Source: Pseudoruegeria sp. SK021
GTDB lineage: Bacteria > Pseudomonadota > Alphaproteobacteria > Rhodobacterales > Rhodobacteraceae
Direction: 5' to 3'
Length of the DNA: 44,243 nt
Assembly: GCF_002119405.1 (NCBI RefSeq)
Contig: NZ_MTBG01000028.1
Location: forward strand, 1-44,243
Part shown: piece after piece, positions 1 to 8,210 of the stretch
Layout of the letters: each line of letters starts with the position of its first letter
Position numbering within the stretch: the first letter of the stretch is position 1
Program-made: the position numbers and the translations under genes
The notes under the pieces: generated by a model
Told to the model about the DNA's origin: nothing
What the model saw: only the letters and a program-made list of their open reading frames with translations
The model's database searches: none

Positions 1-220
1 TCTCTTCAGATTACAAATTGTCAAACAACGTGGGGCAAAACCCCGAAAACCTCGTCAATGCAAGAGGCAAAAATTCACAGGTGGCGCTCAATAAAAGCGC
101 TGCCCGCTCACACTCGTCTCCAACATCGCACCAGAACCAACTCGCCGCCGGTCCCGATCCCCGTCCCCAGCGCCGCAGTCTCGTTGGCGCCGTGTCCGGT
201 AGAGGCGTATCTAGGGAGTT

Positions 221-266
221 CGCCCCGGAGGCGCAAGCTTTTTCTTCGGGGCGAGGCATTTTTTTT
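221..266 (+). terminator. Possible intrinsic terminator
   Basis: Arms CGCCCCG and CGGGGCG form a 7-bp GC-rich stem around a 19-nt loop, and a run of eight T begins five bases after the stem. The loop is long and the T run is displaced, so this is only a weak candidate for the end of a transcript entering from the left. Confidence 0.25.
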
Positions 267-673
267 AGAATTACCCCATCGGTCGCCTATTTTTCCGTCA
301 ATCTCGCTAGACTGATAAGCCCCCCCCCATCTGCGCTTGGATCGGAGGCGACCTGGATCAGACCGGGCCTACAGAACCGCTGCACCGTCATGACTTAGCA
401 GATCCGTATGGGCTGGCTGAACCTCGACCGGGTGACTTGCTTTCTGCAAGGCTTCGCTCCGCACAGGATCAAAACCGTCATTCCAGCGTCAACGATGAGG
501 TGCCCCCCTTTAGACCTTACAACGCTCCACTCTCGGGACAGGTCAGAGCCGAGCCAAATTTTCAGAGCACCCTTTAAACAAGCCATCCCACCGGTGCCTT
601 GCGCTCAGCCGCCCCCGATCCAAATCGCACAGCCGGCGTCGGGGTAACTGTCCCACGCGGGGCACCGATTATC

Positions 674-703
674 AGCCCGACGAAAGTCCGATAAACGTCC
701 GAT
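674..703 (-). repeat. 11-bp phased repeat, site A
   Basis: Read on the minus strand there are two full units, ATCGGACGTTT and ATCGGACTTTC, then a partial GTCGGGCT, in exact 11-base register. The unit matches those at 3912-3955 and 11068-11111. Here it lies about 150 bases upstream of the XRE regulator start, on the strand opposite to that gene. Function unknown. Confidence 0.6.
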
Positions 704-854
704 CATTCCCCGACAGAGAAATTCCAATGATTACATTCGGAAGGACTGGTCTTTCTAATCTCACCACAAACCGTCCAATGCGGCTTCAGGTTTGCAGGGA
801 GATCGGGACCCGTTAAACACGACGGATGCCGATGCCAGTTCTGAAAGGCCGCCA

Positions 855-2267
855 ATGACACCCCAGAAACTCTATGCCGGCGCGAAGCTGCGCGAGATTC
901 GCCGCGGGCTGGGACTGACGCAGCGGGCCTTCGCCGACAGGCTCGGTGTATCGTTGCCCTATCTCAACCAGATGGAGAACAATAACCGTCCGGTGTCTGC
1001 CGGTGTTGTGCTTGGCTTGGCGCGGGAATACCGGGTCGATGTCACCGATCTCAGCACTGGCGATGCCGAACGACTGGTCACCGACATGCGTGAAGCCTTG
1101 GCCGACCCCGTGTTTCATGATGCTGAGCCGCCGCTGGCCGATCTGCAACTGGCCGCCTCAAATGCCCCGGCTCTGGCGCGGGCGTTTCTGGAATTGCACC
1201 GGGCCTATCGGCAAGGCCATGAACGTCTGGCCGCATTGGACGAAGCGTTGGGTCGCGGCGGCGCCCACCGCGTCGCATCGCCGTGGGAAGAGGTGCGGGA
1301 CTTTTTTCACTATTGCAACAACTACATCGATGCGGTGGACCGGGCGGCGGAAAGGTTCTCGACCCTGGAACGGGTCGGGTCGGGTCCGATGGGTTTGTGG
1401 GCGCGCGGGGTGGCTGCGCTGACGGCGATCGGGGTTGAGGTCACGATTGCCGACCAGCCCAAGCTGCGCAGCTATGATCCGGTGCGGCGTCGCCTGACCC
1501 TTGCGCAACGGGCGTCACCGGCCACTCAGACCTTCCAATTGTTGCATCAGGTTGCGCTTTTGACCCAAACGGATTTGCTGGAAGCCACCTTGGATCTGGC
1601 GCGCTTTCAATCGGGAGACGCCCGCGCCATCGCCCAAATCGGTCTGGCCAATTACTTCGCTGGTGCGGCCCTTCTGCCCTATACCCGGTTTCTGGCAGCC
1701 GCGCAGGACGCACGCCATGATCTTGAAGTGCTCGGCGAACGGTTTGGTGCCTCGCTTGAGCAGGTCGCGCATCGCCTGTCGACCCTGCAACGCCCCGGCG
1801 CAAAGGGCATTCCGTTCTTTTTTGTCTGCGTCGATCAAGCTGGAACCATCACCAAACGTCATTCCGCCACCTTGATGCAGTTCGCCCGCTTTGGCGGCGC
1901 CTGCCCGTTGTGGAACGTACACCGCGCCTTCGAGACCCCCGGTCGGTTCTTGCGACAACTGGCCGAAACGCCGGACGGGGTGCAGTATCTTTGCCTCGCC
2001 CGGGATGTTTCAAAATCCGGCGGCAGTTTCCATGCACCGATCCGGCGTTACGCCATCGGCTTGGGCTGCGAGGTCCACCACGCCGGGGCCCTTGTCTATG
2101 CCGACGACCTCGACCTCGGCAATGCCCGAGCCTTTGAACCTATTGGAATTTCTTGCCGGATTTGCGAACGGACCGATTGCCACCAACGCTCGGTGCCACC
2201 GCTGGAGCGCAGCTTGACCATCGATCCGAACCAACGCGGAACGCTGCCTTACGAGGTGACGCGATAG
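855..2267 (+). CDS. XRE-family short-chain fatty acid-type regulator (PccR/RamB-like)
   Basis: Likely a transcription factor that senses a metabolic state linked to short-chain acyl-CoA. Residues about 1-65 are a Cro/C1-type helix-turn-helix (GLTQRAFADRLGVSLPYLNQ). The middle resembles the IrrE/ImmA (M78) domain, but the region expected to carry HExxH reads LLHQVALL, so protease activity is probably lost. The end is a DUF2083-type domain with a cysteine cluster (CRICERTDC). An in-frame TTG at 792 would add 21 residues, but the ATG at 855 has GAAAGG six bases upstream and begins right before the HTH; this gives 470 residues. Family members in Rhodobacter and actinobacteria control propionate, acetate or glyoxylate genes. 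No such target gene is adjacent, so it acts on distant genes or its role differs. Family call is solid, ligand is not. Confidence 0.85.
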   Translation: MTPQKLYAGAKLREIRRGLGLTQRAFADRLGVSLPYLNQMENNNRPVSAGVVLGLAREYRVDVTDLSTGDAERLVTDMREALADPVFHDAEPPLADLQLAASNAPALARAFLELHRAYRQGHERLAALDEALGRGGAHRVASPWEEVRDFFHYCNNYIDAVDRAAERFSTLERVGSGPMGLWARGVAALTAIGVEVTIADQPKLRSYDPVRRRLTLAQRASPATQTFQLLHQVALLTQTDLLEATLDLARFQSGDARAIAQIGLANYFAGAALLPYTRFLAAAQDARHDLEVLGERFGASLEQVAHRLSTLQRPGAKGIPFFFVCVDQAGTITKRHSATLMQFARFGGACPLWNVHRAFETPGRFLRQLAETPDGVQYLCLARDVSKSGGSFHAPIRRYAIGLGCEVHHAGALVYADDLDLGNARAFEPIGISCRICERTDCHQRSVPPLERSLTIDPNQRGTLPYEVTR

Positions 2268-2302
2268 TTCAGACGGCCTCCACACCGGGCCGCACCCCAC
2301 GC

Positions 2303-3892
2303 TCAGTATTTTGGGCCGTCCCATGTCACGGTCTCAATTTCGCCCGCCCGTGCAATCACCCCGTGACCGTTCACTTCGGCCGACGCCCACGGCCCGGCGG
2401 TGCCGTCTGGCCATATCACGCGAACGCGCGCCGAGGTTGCCGCTCCAAGACCGAAATGCGCAAACCCCGCCTGCCCGCCTGCGTGACCGCCGCCGACCTG
2501 CACCTCGCGAAGCGCCGACACTCCATCAGCCTGTACTTCGATCTTGGCGCCCACCGCATGCCGATTTCCCGCCGCCTGTTCAAGACGCAGTTTCAGCCAG
2601 TTTCCGGCCCCGGTGGTGACATTTTGATAAAGCTTTAGCGGCGCACGCCGTTGCACCACGACAAGATCAAGCAGGCCGTCCCGGTTCAAATCGGTCACGG
2701 CTGCGCCCCGCCCGCGGGCGGTCGAGCCAACCCCCGCGCCATCGCCATATTCAAGAAAAATGCCATCTGGCTGCTGCATCAGCAGGTTGTCGGGGTCGGC
2801 CATGGCGCTATCGGGCATCTGATCAACGTTGCCCTTCGCGATGAACAGGTCATCGCGGCCATCATTATCGACATCGCCAAATTGAACGTGCCAGCCGGTG
2901 CTGGGCCGCCCCTCGTCACCGATATAGGGCAATTGTGCCGTGGTGCCGCGCGGCCATGCGATAGACTGATATGTCGGCGCCCCGTCCGACGTCGTGAGAC
3001 TATAAAGTTTTTGGTCCGCCATGCTGGTCACGGCAATCTCTGGCGCCCCATCGCCGGTGATGTCCCGAGACGCAATGCCCATCCCCCATAGCTTTTGGGT
3101 TAGCCAGCCGTCGCCGTCGCCGTATTCCTGCAAGACCGGCGACACGCGGAACAGTTGCTCGCGGCCCTCGGTGACATAATAATGGCGATCGTTGCTGATC
3201 CAGAGGTCCTGCTGGCCGGATCCGCGCCAGTCGGTGAACAGCATCGACAAAGTGCAAAAACCGGGCGCGATCGTCTCTGGCGGCAGATAGCCGTCCCCAC
3301 CGGGACGAAACAACTGATGGGTGTCGCAAGCGCCGAACGGACCGTTCGGATCGGCGCGGTCAACGTAATTGCCAACGGCGAATGTCGGCCGCGCGGCCGC
3401 GCCCTCCCAAGTAGCAGAAAATGCTGTGGTCCATCCCGCACCCGGGGCAATGGTCCATGCCGCGTCGGCAGGTTCAAATTGGCAATTGCCGAGGCCGCGA
3501 AAGACGGCGTTGGCGCCGACCCGCATCACGAAAAGGTCGAGATGGCCGTCGCCATCAATGTCGAGGGGATAAGCGCCGGTGACACCGGTCAGGCCCAGAC
3601 CGGGCGGTTCTGGGAAATCGAAGGACAAAGGCGCGCCCGCGCTTGGCGTGGTATTGCGCAACAGCCGGGCCGGATTGTCACCGCCTGCAACGTAGAGGTC
3701 CGGAAAGCCGTTGGAATCGCAATCAAAAACTGCAACGCCGCCGCCGACAAAATGCTCCCATCCGCCGGCATAGACATGGGTGACAGGCAGGGTGTCGCTG
3801 AGATCGCGGAAGGCCGGGTCGGCGGCCAGCGGCGTCGCAACACCCAGCAGGACCACCCAGATGAGGCGGCAGCAAGATCGCAGATTAGTCAT
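2303..3892 (-). CDS. Secreted CRTAC1-family VCBS/FG-GAP repeat protein with ASPIC/UnbV end
   Basis: A 529-residue exported protein. The first 24 or so residues form a signal peptide ending near LAADPAF. The body carries several FG-GAP/VCBS calcium-loop motifs of the form DxDxxGxxDL, for example DCDSNGFPDLY, DIDGDGHLDLF, DVDNDGRDDLF and DLNRDGLLDLV, as expected for a beta-propeller. The last 100 residues (from about GNWLKLRLEQ to VRVIWPDG) match the ASPIC/UnbV module found at the end of CRTAC1-like proteins. It lies 105 bases downstream of yebC on the same strand, with the 11-bp repeats in the gap. Such proteins are thought to act in adhesion or binding outside the inner membrane; the ligand is unknown. 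No enzyme motif is visible. Confidence 0.85.
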   Translation of the reverse strand: MTNLRSCCRLIWVVLLGVATPLAADPAFRDLSDTLPVTHVYAGGWEHFVGGGVAVFDCDSNGFPDLYVAGGDNPARLLRNTTPSAGAPLSFDFPEPPGLGLTGVTGAYPLDIDGDGHLDLFVMRVGANAVFRGLGNCQFEPADAAWTIAPGAGWTTAFSATWEGAAARPTFAVGNYVDRADPNGPFGACDTHQLFRPGGDGYLPPETIAPGFCTLSMLFTDWRGSGQQDLWISNDRHYYVTEGREQLFRVSPVLQEYGDGDGWLTQKLWGMGIASRDITGDGAPEIAVTSMADQKLYSLTTSDGAPTYQSIAWPRGTTAQLPYIGDEGRPSTGWHVQFGDVDNDGRDDLFIAKGNVDQMPDSAMADPDNLLMQQPDGIFLEYGDGAGVGSTARGRGAAVTDLNRDGLLDLVVVQRRAPLKLYQNVTTGAGNWLKLRLEQAAGNRHAVGAKIEVQADGVSALREVQVGGGHAGGQAGFAHFGLGAATSARVRVIWPDGTAGPWASAEVNGHGVIARAGEIETVTWDGPKY

Positions 3893-3911
3893 GCGCCGCC
3901 CCCCCTGCCGC

Positions 3912-3955
3912 GTCGGACTTCTGTCGGACTTTCGTCGGACTTTTATCGGACCGTA
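3912..3955 (+). repeat. 11-bp phased repeat, site B
   Basis: Four consecutive units begin every 11 bases: GTCGGACTTCT, GTCGGACTTTC, GTCGGACTTTT and ATCGGACCGTA, the last one decayed. The array sits between the yebC stop (3998) and the start of the VCBS protein gene (3892). The register is exact and the core TCGGACTT is kept in the first three units. Same family as 674-703 and 11068-11111. Confidence 0.75.
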
Positions 3956-3997
3956 CCTGCGTTGGCACGCTGGGCACGGCCCCTCATTGCAGGGGTG

Positions 3998-4747
3998 TCA
4001 GCCAGCCGACATCGCTTCCATGACCTCGTCCGACACCTCAAAATTGGCGGTGACGATCTGAACGTCATCATCATCTTCCAAAGCTTCGATCAGGCGAAAC
4101 AATTTGGTGGCCGATTCCAGATCCAGTTCGGTGACGGTCTGGGGCTTCCAAATCAGCTTAGTCGATTCAGATTCGCCCAATACCGCTTCGAGGGCGTTGG
4201 ACACCTCGTTCAAATCGGTGTCGGCGGTGTAGATGACATGACTTTCGTCATTGCTTTCCACATCGGCCGCGCCGGCCATGATCGCGGCTTCCATCACCGT
4301 GTCGGCATCACCGACCGAAATCGGATAGACCACTTCGCCCATACGATCGAACATAAAGGACACCGAGCCGGTTTCGCCCAAGTTGCCACCAAGCTTGGCA
4401 AAGGTCGAACGGACCGAACTTGCCGTACGATTGCGATTGTCGGTCATTGCCTCGACGATCACAGCAACACCGTTCGGGCCATAGCCCTCATAGCGAATCT
4501 CATCATAGTTGTCGGCATCGCCAGCCTGTGACTTCTTGATCGCGCGATCAATCACGTCCTTGGGCACGGATTGCGACTTGGCTTCTTTCACCGCAAGACG
4601 CAGACGCGGGTTCTTGTCCGGGTCAGGTTCGCCCATCTTGGCGGCGACGGTGATTTCCTTGGACAGCTTCGAAAACAGCTTGGAGCGCGCCGCGTCCTGC
4701 CGCCCTTTACGATGCTGGATGTTTGCCCATTTTGAGTGGCCTGCCAT
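3998..4747 (-). CDS. yebC: YebC/PmpR-family protein (translation or transcription factor)
   Basis: A full-length 249-residue YebC family member, opening with the diagnostic [20 protein letters not shown]. The family was first described as DNA-binding regulators (PmpR) and more recently as factors that help ribosomes through proline-rich stretches; the sequence does not say which applies. AAGGAT eight bases before the ATG fixes the start. It follows the SLC13 permease gene by 108 bases in a minus-strand series with the folate and phosphoesterase genes. Its frame is closed and shows no damage. Confidence 0.95.
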   Translation of the reverse strand: MAGHSKWANIQHRKGRQDAARSKLFSKLSKEITVAAKMGEPDPDKNPRLRLAVKEAKSQSVPKDVIDRAIKKSQAGDADNYDEIRYEGYGPNGVAVIVEAMTDNRNRTASSVRSTFAKLGGNLGETGSVSFMFDRMGEVVYPISVGDADTVMEAAIMAGAADVESNDESHVIYTADTDLNEVSNALEAVLGESESTKLIWKPQTVTELDLESATKLFRLIEALEDDDDVQIVTANFEVSDEVMEAMSAG

Positions 4748-4855
4748 GACCCAAGATCCTTCGAATTGCCCGATTTCGGTCTCTATATGTCACCGAAGGC
4801 ACGGCCCGCAAGCCTTGGCAACACGCACGAGGCAGCGTGCCAAGGCCAAAGCCCG

Positions 4856-6634
4856 TCACAAGGGCCAGAGCAGCGGGATCAGCAGCGCCGACAGAATACC
4901 CACTGACAGGTTCAGCGGAATGCCCACTTTCATATAGTCTGTGAAGCGATAGCCGCCGGGACCAAACACCATCATATTGGTCTGATAGCCGATGGGCGTG
5001 GCGAAACTGGCGCTGGCCGCAATCATAACCGCGATCACCAAAGGCCGAGGGTCTAAACCCAGCTCATGCGCCAACCCAATAGCAATGGGCGTGACCACCA
5101 CGGCCACCGCATTGTTCGACACCATCTCGGTCAACACCGAGGTCAACAGGTACACGGCCCAGACCAGCAGGAACGGCGACAATCCAGCCAGAGAAGGGGC
5201 CACCCGGCCAACCACCAACGACACAGCGCCTGACGCCTCCAGACTGGCACCGATGGCCAGCATGGAAAAAATCAGCACCAGCAAGCGTCCGTCGATAAAG
5301 CCAAAGGCCTCGTCGGCATCGATGCACCGGGTCAGCAGCACCACGGCGACCGCAACCACCGATAAAACCAAAATCGGCGCCACACCGAAGGCGGCGAGAG
5401 CCACGATCGCGGTGAGACAGACAATCGCGATCGGCGCATGGCCGCGTCGGAACGCCCGGTCAGACGGGGTCGAGACATCGACCAGATCCATGTCGGTGGC
5501 AAGGCGCTTGATGTCGGCGGGTGCGCCCTCCAACAACAGGGTATCGCCCACCCGCACCACCAGATCATCCATCTGTCGGCCGATATTTTGATTCGAGCGA
5601 TGCACCGCCAGCGGATAGACGCCATACCGCCGCCGCAGGCGCAGCGCCCCAAGCGAGCGTCCGATCATCTTGCATCCGGGGGTAATCAACACTTCAACCG
5701 TGGTGGTTTCAACGGATGACAGTTTATCGACCATGGACAGGTCACGGTTCTGTTGCAGCCCCAGCAATTCCGCCATCTGGGTCCGAAGCACCACCCGGTC
5801 CCCGGCTTGCAACGACACTTGCGCCATGTCGCGCCGCAGCGAGGCGTCGCCGCGCAGCACGTCGATCAGCCGAACCCCATCGCGCTTGAACAGGTCGACA
5901 TCGGTGACATCACGCCCGATCAGGGCACTGTCTTCGGGAACGGCGACTTCGGTGAAAAACTTCATCCCGCTGCGACCAGACAGCAGGCTCGCCATGCTGT
6001 CCCGCTCCGGCAGAAGCCACGGCGCGATCACCCCCAGATAGATCATGCCCCACGCCACAACCGCAAGCCCGAGCGGCGTGACCTCGAAGATGGTGAAGGC
6101 GGCCAGCCCTTGCGACCGGGCGACGCCGTCCACCAGCAGGTTGGTCGAAGTGCCGATCAGGGTCATGGTGCCACCCAGAATGGCGGCATACGACAACGGA
6201 ATCAACAGCTTGGATGGGGCCTTACCCAAGGTCCGCGCCAGTTGCGTGAAGACCGGGATCATCACCACCACCACCGGCGTGTTCGACACAAACGCCGAGG
6301 CGAGCGCGACAAACGCGATCAGCGCAGCAATGGCCATTTTCGGGCTGCGCCGGGCAAGACTTTCAATTTTCTTGATGAACCAGTCCAGGGCCCCGGTCCG
6401 TACCAAAGCCCCCATGACCACAAACATGGCCCCGATTGTCCAAGGGGCGGGGTTCGATAGCACCGCCAAAGCGCTCTCATAAGGCAAGATTCCCAACACC
6501 AACATGGTGGCACAGCCGCTGACGGCCACCACTTCGGCGGGGTATTTATCTTGTAGAAAGCCCACAAACATCACCAACACAATCACCAGTGCGGCGATCG
6601 CATCTGCATGGGGAATCCCCAGAAGTTCACTCAT
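4856..6634 (-). CDS. SLC13/DASS-family permease with two TrkA-C domains
   Basis: A 592-residue inner-membrane transporter. The hydrophobic halves (about residues 1-200 and 400-592) carry the sodium:anion symporter fold, with motifs such as FVSNTPVVVVMIPVF in the first half and VSNNAVAVVVTPIAIGLA in the second. Between them are two RCK_C/TrkA-C domains (about 205-290 and 305-385), each with the IGRxxxxxxLxxRxGV pattern, a common arrangement in the bacterial SLC13 branch annotated as sulfate or dicarboxylate permeases. A GAGG lies eight bases before the start. Substrate cannot be read from the sequence; sulfate or a di/tricarboxylate with Na+ is usual for the family. Confidence 0.88.
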   Translation of the reverse strand: MSELLGIPHADAIAALVIVLVMFVGFLQDKYPAEVVAVSGCATMLVLGILPYESALAVLSNPAPWTIGAMFVVMGALVRTGALDWFIKKIESLARRSPKMAIAALIAFVALASAFVSNTPVVVVMIPVFTQLARTLGKAPSKLLIPLSYAAILGGTMTLIGTSTNLLVDGVARSQGLAAFTIFEVTPLGLAVVAWGMIYLGVIAPWLLPERDSMASLLSGRSGMKFFTEVAVPEDSALIGRDVTDVDLFKRDGVRLIDVLRGDASLRRDMAQVSLQAGDRVVLRTQMAELLGLQQNRDLSMVDKLSSVETTTVEVLITPGCKMIGRSLGALRLRRRYGVYPLAVHRSNQNIGRQMDDLVVRVGDTLLLEGAPADIKRLATDMDLVDVSTPSDRAFRRGHAPIAIVCLTAIVALAAFGVAPILVLSVVAVAVVLLTRCIDADEAFGFIDGRLLVLIFSMLAIGASLEASGAVSLVVGRVAPSLAGLSPFLLVWAVYLLTSVLTEMVSNNAVAVVVTPIAIGLAHELGLDPRPLVIAVMIAASASFATPIGYQTNMMVFGPGGYRFTDYMKVGIPLNLSVGILSALLIPLLWPL

Positions 6635-6748
6635 AGAGCCGCCTCACACACTCGACGGGCGATCATCCCGCAGCAGGAACGGAACGGCAAGCCTGCGTTT
6701 TTTGTTCCGCTCCCGTCCGTGATGCATTCGCTGCGCTTTCGGCAGCGA

Positions 6749-7561
6749 TCAAGGGGCCGAAGCCTGCAGAACACCGCCTTCGCGGACCATGCGAACGGTG
6801 CGGGCCTTGCCGGTGCGATCATCTGTCTCGACGAAAACCCCCGACAGGGTGGCCTCGCCCGAGGCGGGCGTGAACCGGCCAGACCCCATCCCGGTGACGA
6901 AGCGGCGCAAGGGTTCGGCCTTTTCCATCCCGATGACGGAATTATAGTCGCCGCACATGCCAGCATCGGTCTGATAGGCGGTCCCGCCCGGCATCACCAT
7001 CGCGTCCCCGGTCGGTACATGGGTATGGGTGCCCACCACCAGCGAAGCGCGGCCATCGCAGTAATGCCCCATGCCCATTTTTTCCGAGGTGGCCTCGGCA
7101 TGGACATCGATCAAAATGGCTTGAACCATGCCGCCCAACGGATGCGCTTTCAGCACCGGTTCCACCGCCGAAAACGGATCATCGAACGGGCGTTTCATGA
7201 ACACCTGCCCCAAGGCCTGCATCACCAGAATCTTGCGGCCATCGGGCAGCCGGTAAACGCCATGCCCCCGCCCCGGCGCACCGCGGGCATAATTCAGCGG
7301 CCGCACGATCCGGGATTCTTTACCGATATGGGACAGCATGTCCCGCTGGTCGAAGGCATGATCGCCAAGCGTCACGCAATCGGCCCCGGCCTCAAACAAG
7401 GCCTTGGCATGGTCGGGCGACAATCCCGAACCGGCAGTTGCGTTCTCGCCATTGATGACGACGAAATCCAGCCGCCAGTCGCGACGCAGACCAGCCAAGC
7501 GTTCGGTCACGGCAGAGCGACCCGCGCGCCCCATGACATCGCCAAGAAAGAGAATTCTCAT
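6749..7561 (-). CDS. YmdB-like metallophosphoesterase (TIGR00282 family)
   Basis: A 270-residue calcineurin-like phosphoesterase of the YmdB/TIGR00282 family, whose characterised members hydrolyse 2',3'-cyclic nucleotides. Metal-ligand motifs are visible in order: FLGDVMGRAGR at the N-terminus, VINGENA near residue 38, LGDHAFDQ near 66, IDVHAEATSEK near 145 and GTHTHVPTGD near 177. The length is normal. It lies 79 bases after the 5-formyl-THF cyclo-ligase gene on the same strand, a pairing seen in many alphaproteobacteria. AAGG sits four bases before the ATG. Confidence 0.92.
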   Translation of the reverse strand: MRILFLGDVMGRAGRSAVTERLAGLRRDWRLDFVVINGENATAGSGLSPDHAKALFEAGADCVTLGDHAFDQRDMLSHIGKESRIVRPLNYARGAPGRGHGVYRLPDGRKILVMQALGQVFMKRPFDDPFSAVEPVLKAHPLGGMVQAILIDVHAEATSEKMGMGHYCDGRASLVVGTHTHVPTGDAMVMPGGTAYQTDAGMCGDYNSVIGMEKAEPLRRFVTGMGSGRFTPASGEATLSGVFVETDDRTGKARTVRMVREGGVLQASAP

Positions 7562-7640
7562 GCGCCTTGGTTAGGGGGCTGACCGGTCCGGGGCAAGCGG
7601 TTTTGCCGGACCTTTTGACCCAAGGCCGCTTGGCGCGAAA

Positions 7641-8210
7641 TTAAGGGGCGGCCTGAAATGCAATCCCGCGCTCTGTGATCACCGCATCCAGCGGTTGGTC
7701 GGTCGCCTCTTGCGGCAGATCGGAGTCGAATTGGTCGGCAAAGGCAAAGCCCACCGCCAGCACCGGATGCTGCGTCCGCAGCGCCGCCAGCGTCCGGTCA
7801 TAATGGCCTTTGCCATAACCCAGCCGCGCCCCGTTTGGACCAAAGGCCAGCAGCGGCACAATGACCACAGCCGGCAGGAGCGGCGCAGCTTCGGCAGGGG
7901 TTGGCACATTGAACGCCCCTTGCGTCATCTCAGCGCCCGGCTGCCAGCGCAGAAACTGTAAGGGCTGATCCGCGCCAACAATCTGCGGCACGCAGACAGA
8001 AGCCTCTGCCGCCCAGCCCGTCATCACCCGCAGAGGATCGATTTCCGTGCGAATGGGCATGTAGCCCGCCAAAGCCTGCCCGGCATAGGGCGCCAAAAAA
8101 GCCCAAAGATGGCGATGCGCCCCGGTTTGATCGATCCCAGCATGGGCCGCCGCGCGCCGAACCACCGCAGCCTGCCGTGCCGCCATTTTTTTGGATAATA
8201 AATCTGTCAT
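7641..8210 (-). CDS. 5-formyltetrahydrofolate cyclo-ligase
   Basis: A 189-residue cytoplasmic enzyme that uses ATP to turn 5-formyl-THF into 5,10-methenyl-THF, returning a storage folate to one-carbon metabolism. The C-terminal GARLGYGKGHYDR is the family's nucleotide/substrate loop, and the N-terminal basic stretch is typical. Its ATG overlaps the mgtE stop as ATGA, so translation is probably coupled to mgtE. Many proteobacteria carry 6S RNA beside this gene; I do not see an obvious copy, and mgtE takes the upstream place. The gene is known as fau, ygfA or fthC. Confidence 0.92.
   Translation of the reverse strand: MTDLLSKKMAARQAAVVRRAAAHAGIDQTGAHRHLWAFLAPYAGQALAGYMPIRTEIDPLRVMTGWAAEASVCVPQIVGADQPLQFLRWQPGAEMTQGAFNVPTPAEAAPLLPAVVIVPLLAFGPNGARLGYGKGHYDRTLAALRTQHPVLAVGFAFADQFDSDLPQEATDQPLDAVITERGIAFQAAP

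Larger units (their letters stand above)
1..854. other. Long non-coding stretch at left edge
   Basis: I find no convincing gene here. Reading frames up to about 126 codons overlap each other on both strands, have no good ribosome binding sites and resemble no family I know. Things that can be seen are a hairpin with arms CGCCCCG (221-227) and CGGGGCG (247-253) followed by eight T (259-266), a run of nine C at 320-328, and a short 11-bp phased repeat at 674-703. The end of an upstream transcript may lie here, but the window does not show the gene it would belong to. Confidence 0.5.

Noticed and set aside
18-398. 126-codon plus-strand frame at the left edge
   Set aside because: No ribosome site, no recognisable domain, and competing frames on both strands in the same stretch.
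395-586. Minus-strand 63-codon frame with KGGHLIVDAGMTVLI, vaguely like a transposase strand
   Set aside because: The resemblance to IS5-type transposases is only a few residues and no terminal repeats are seen.
3155-4531. 458-codon plus-strand frame opposite yebC and the VCBS gene
   Set aside because: It spans two well-supported minus-strand genes and resembles no protein family; GC-rich antisense frames of this sort are common here.
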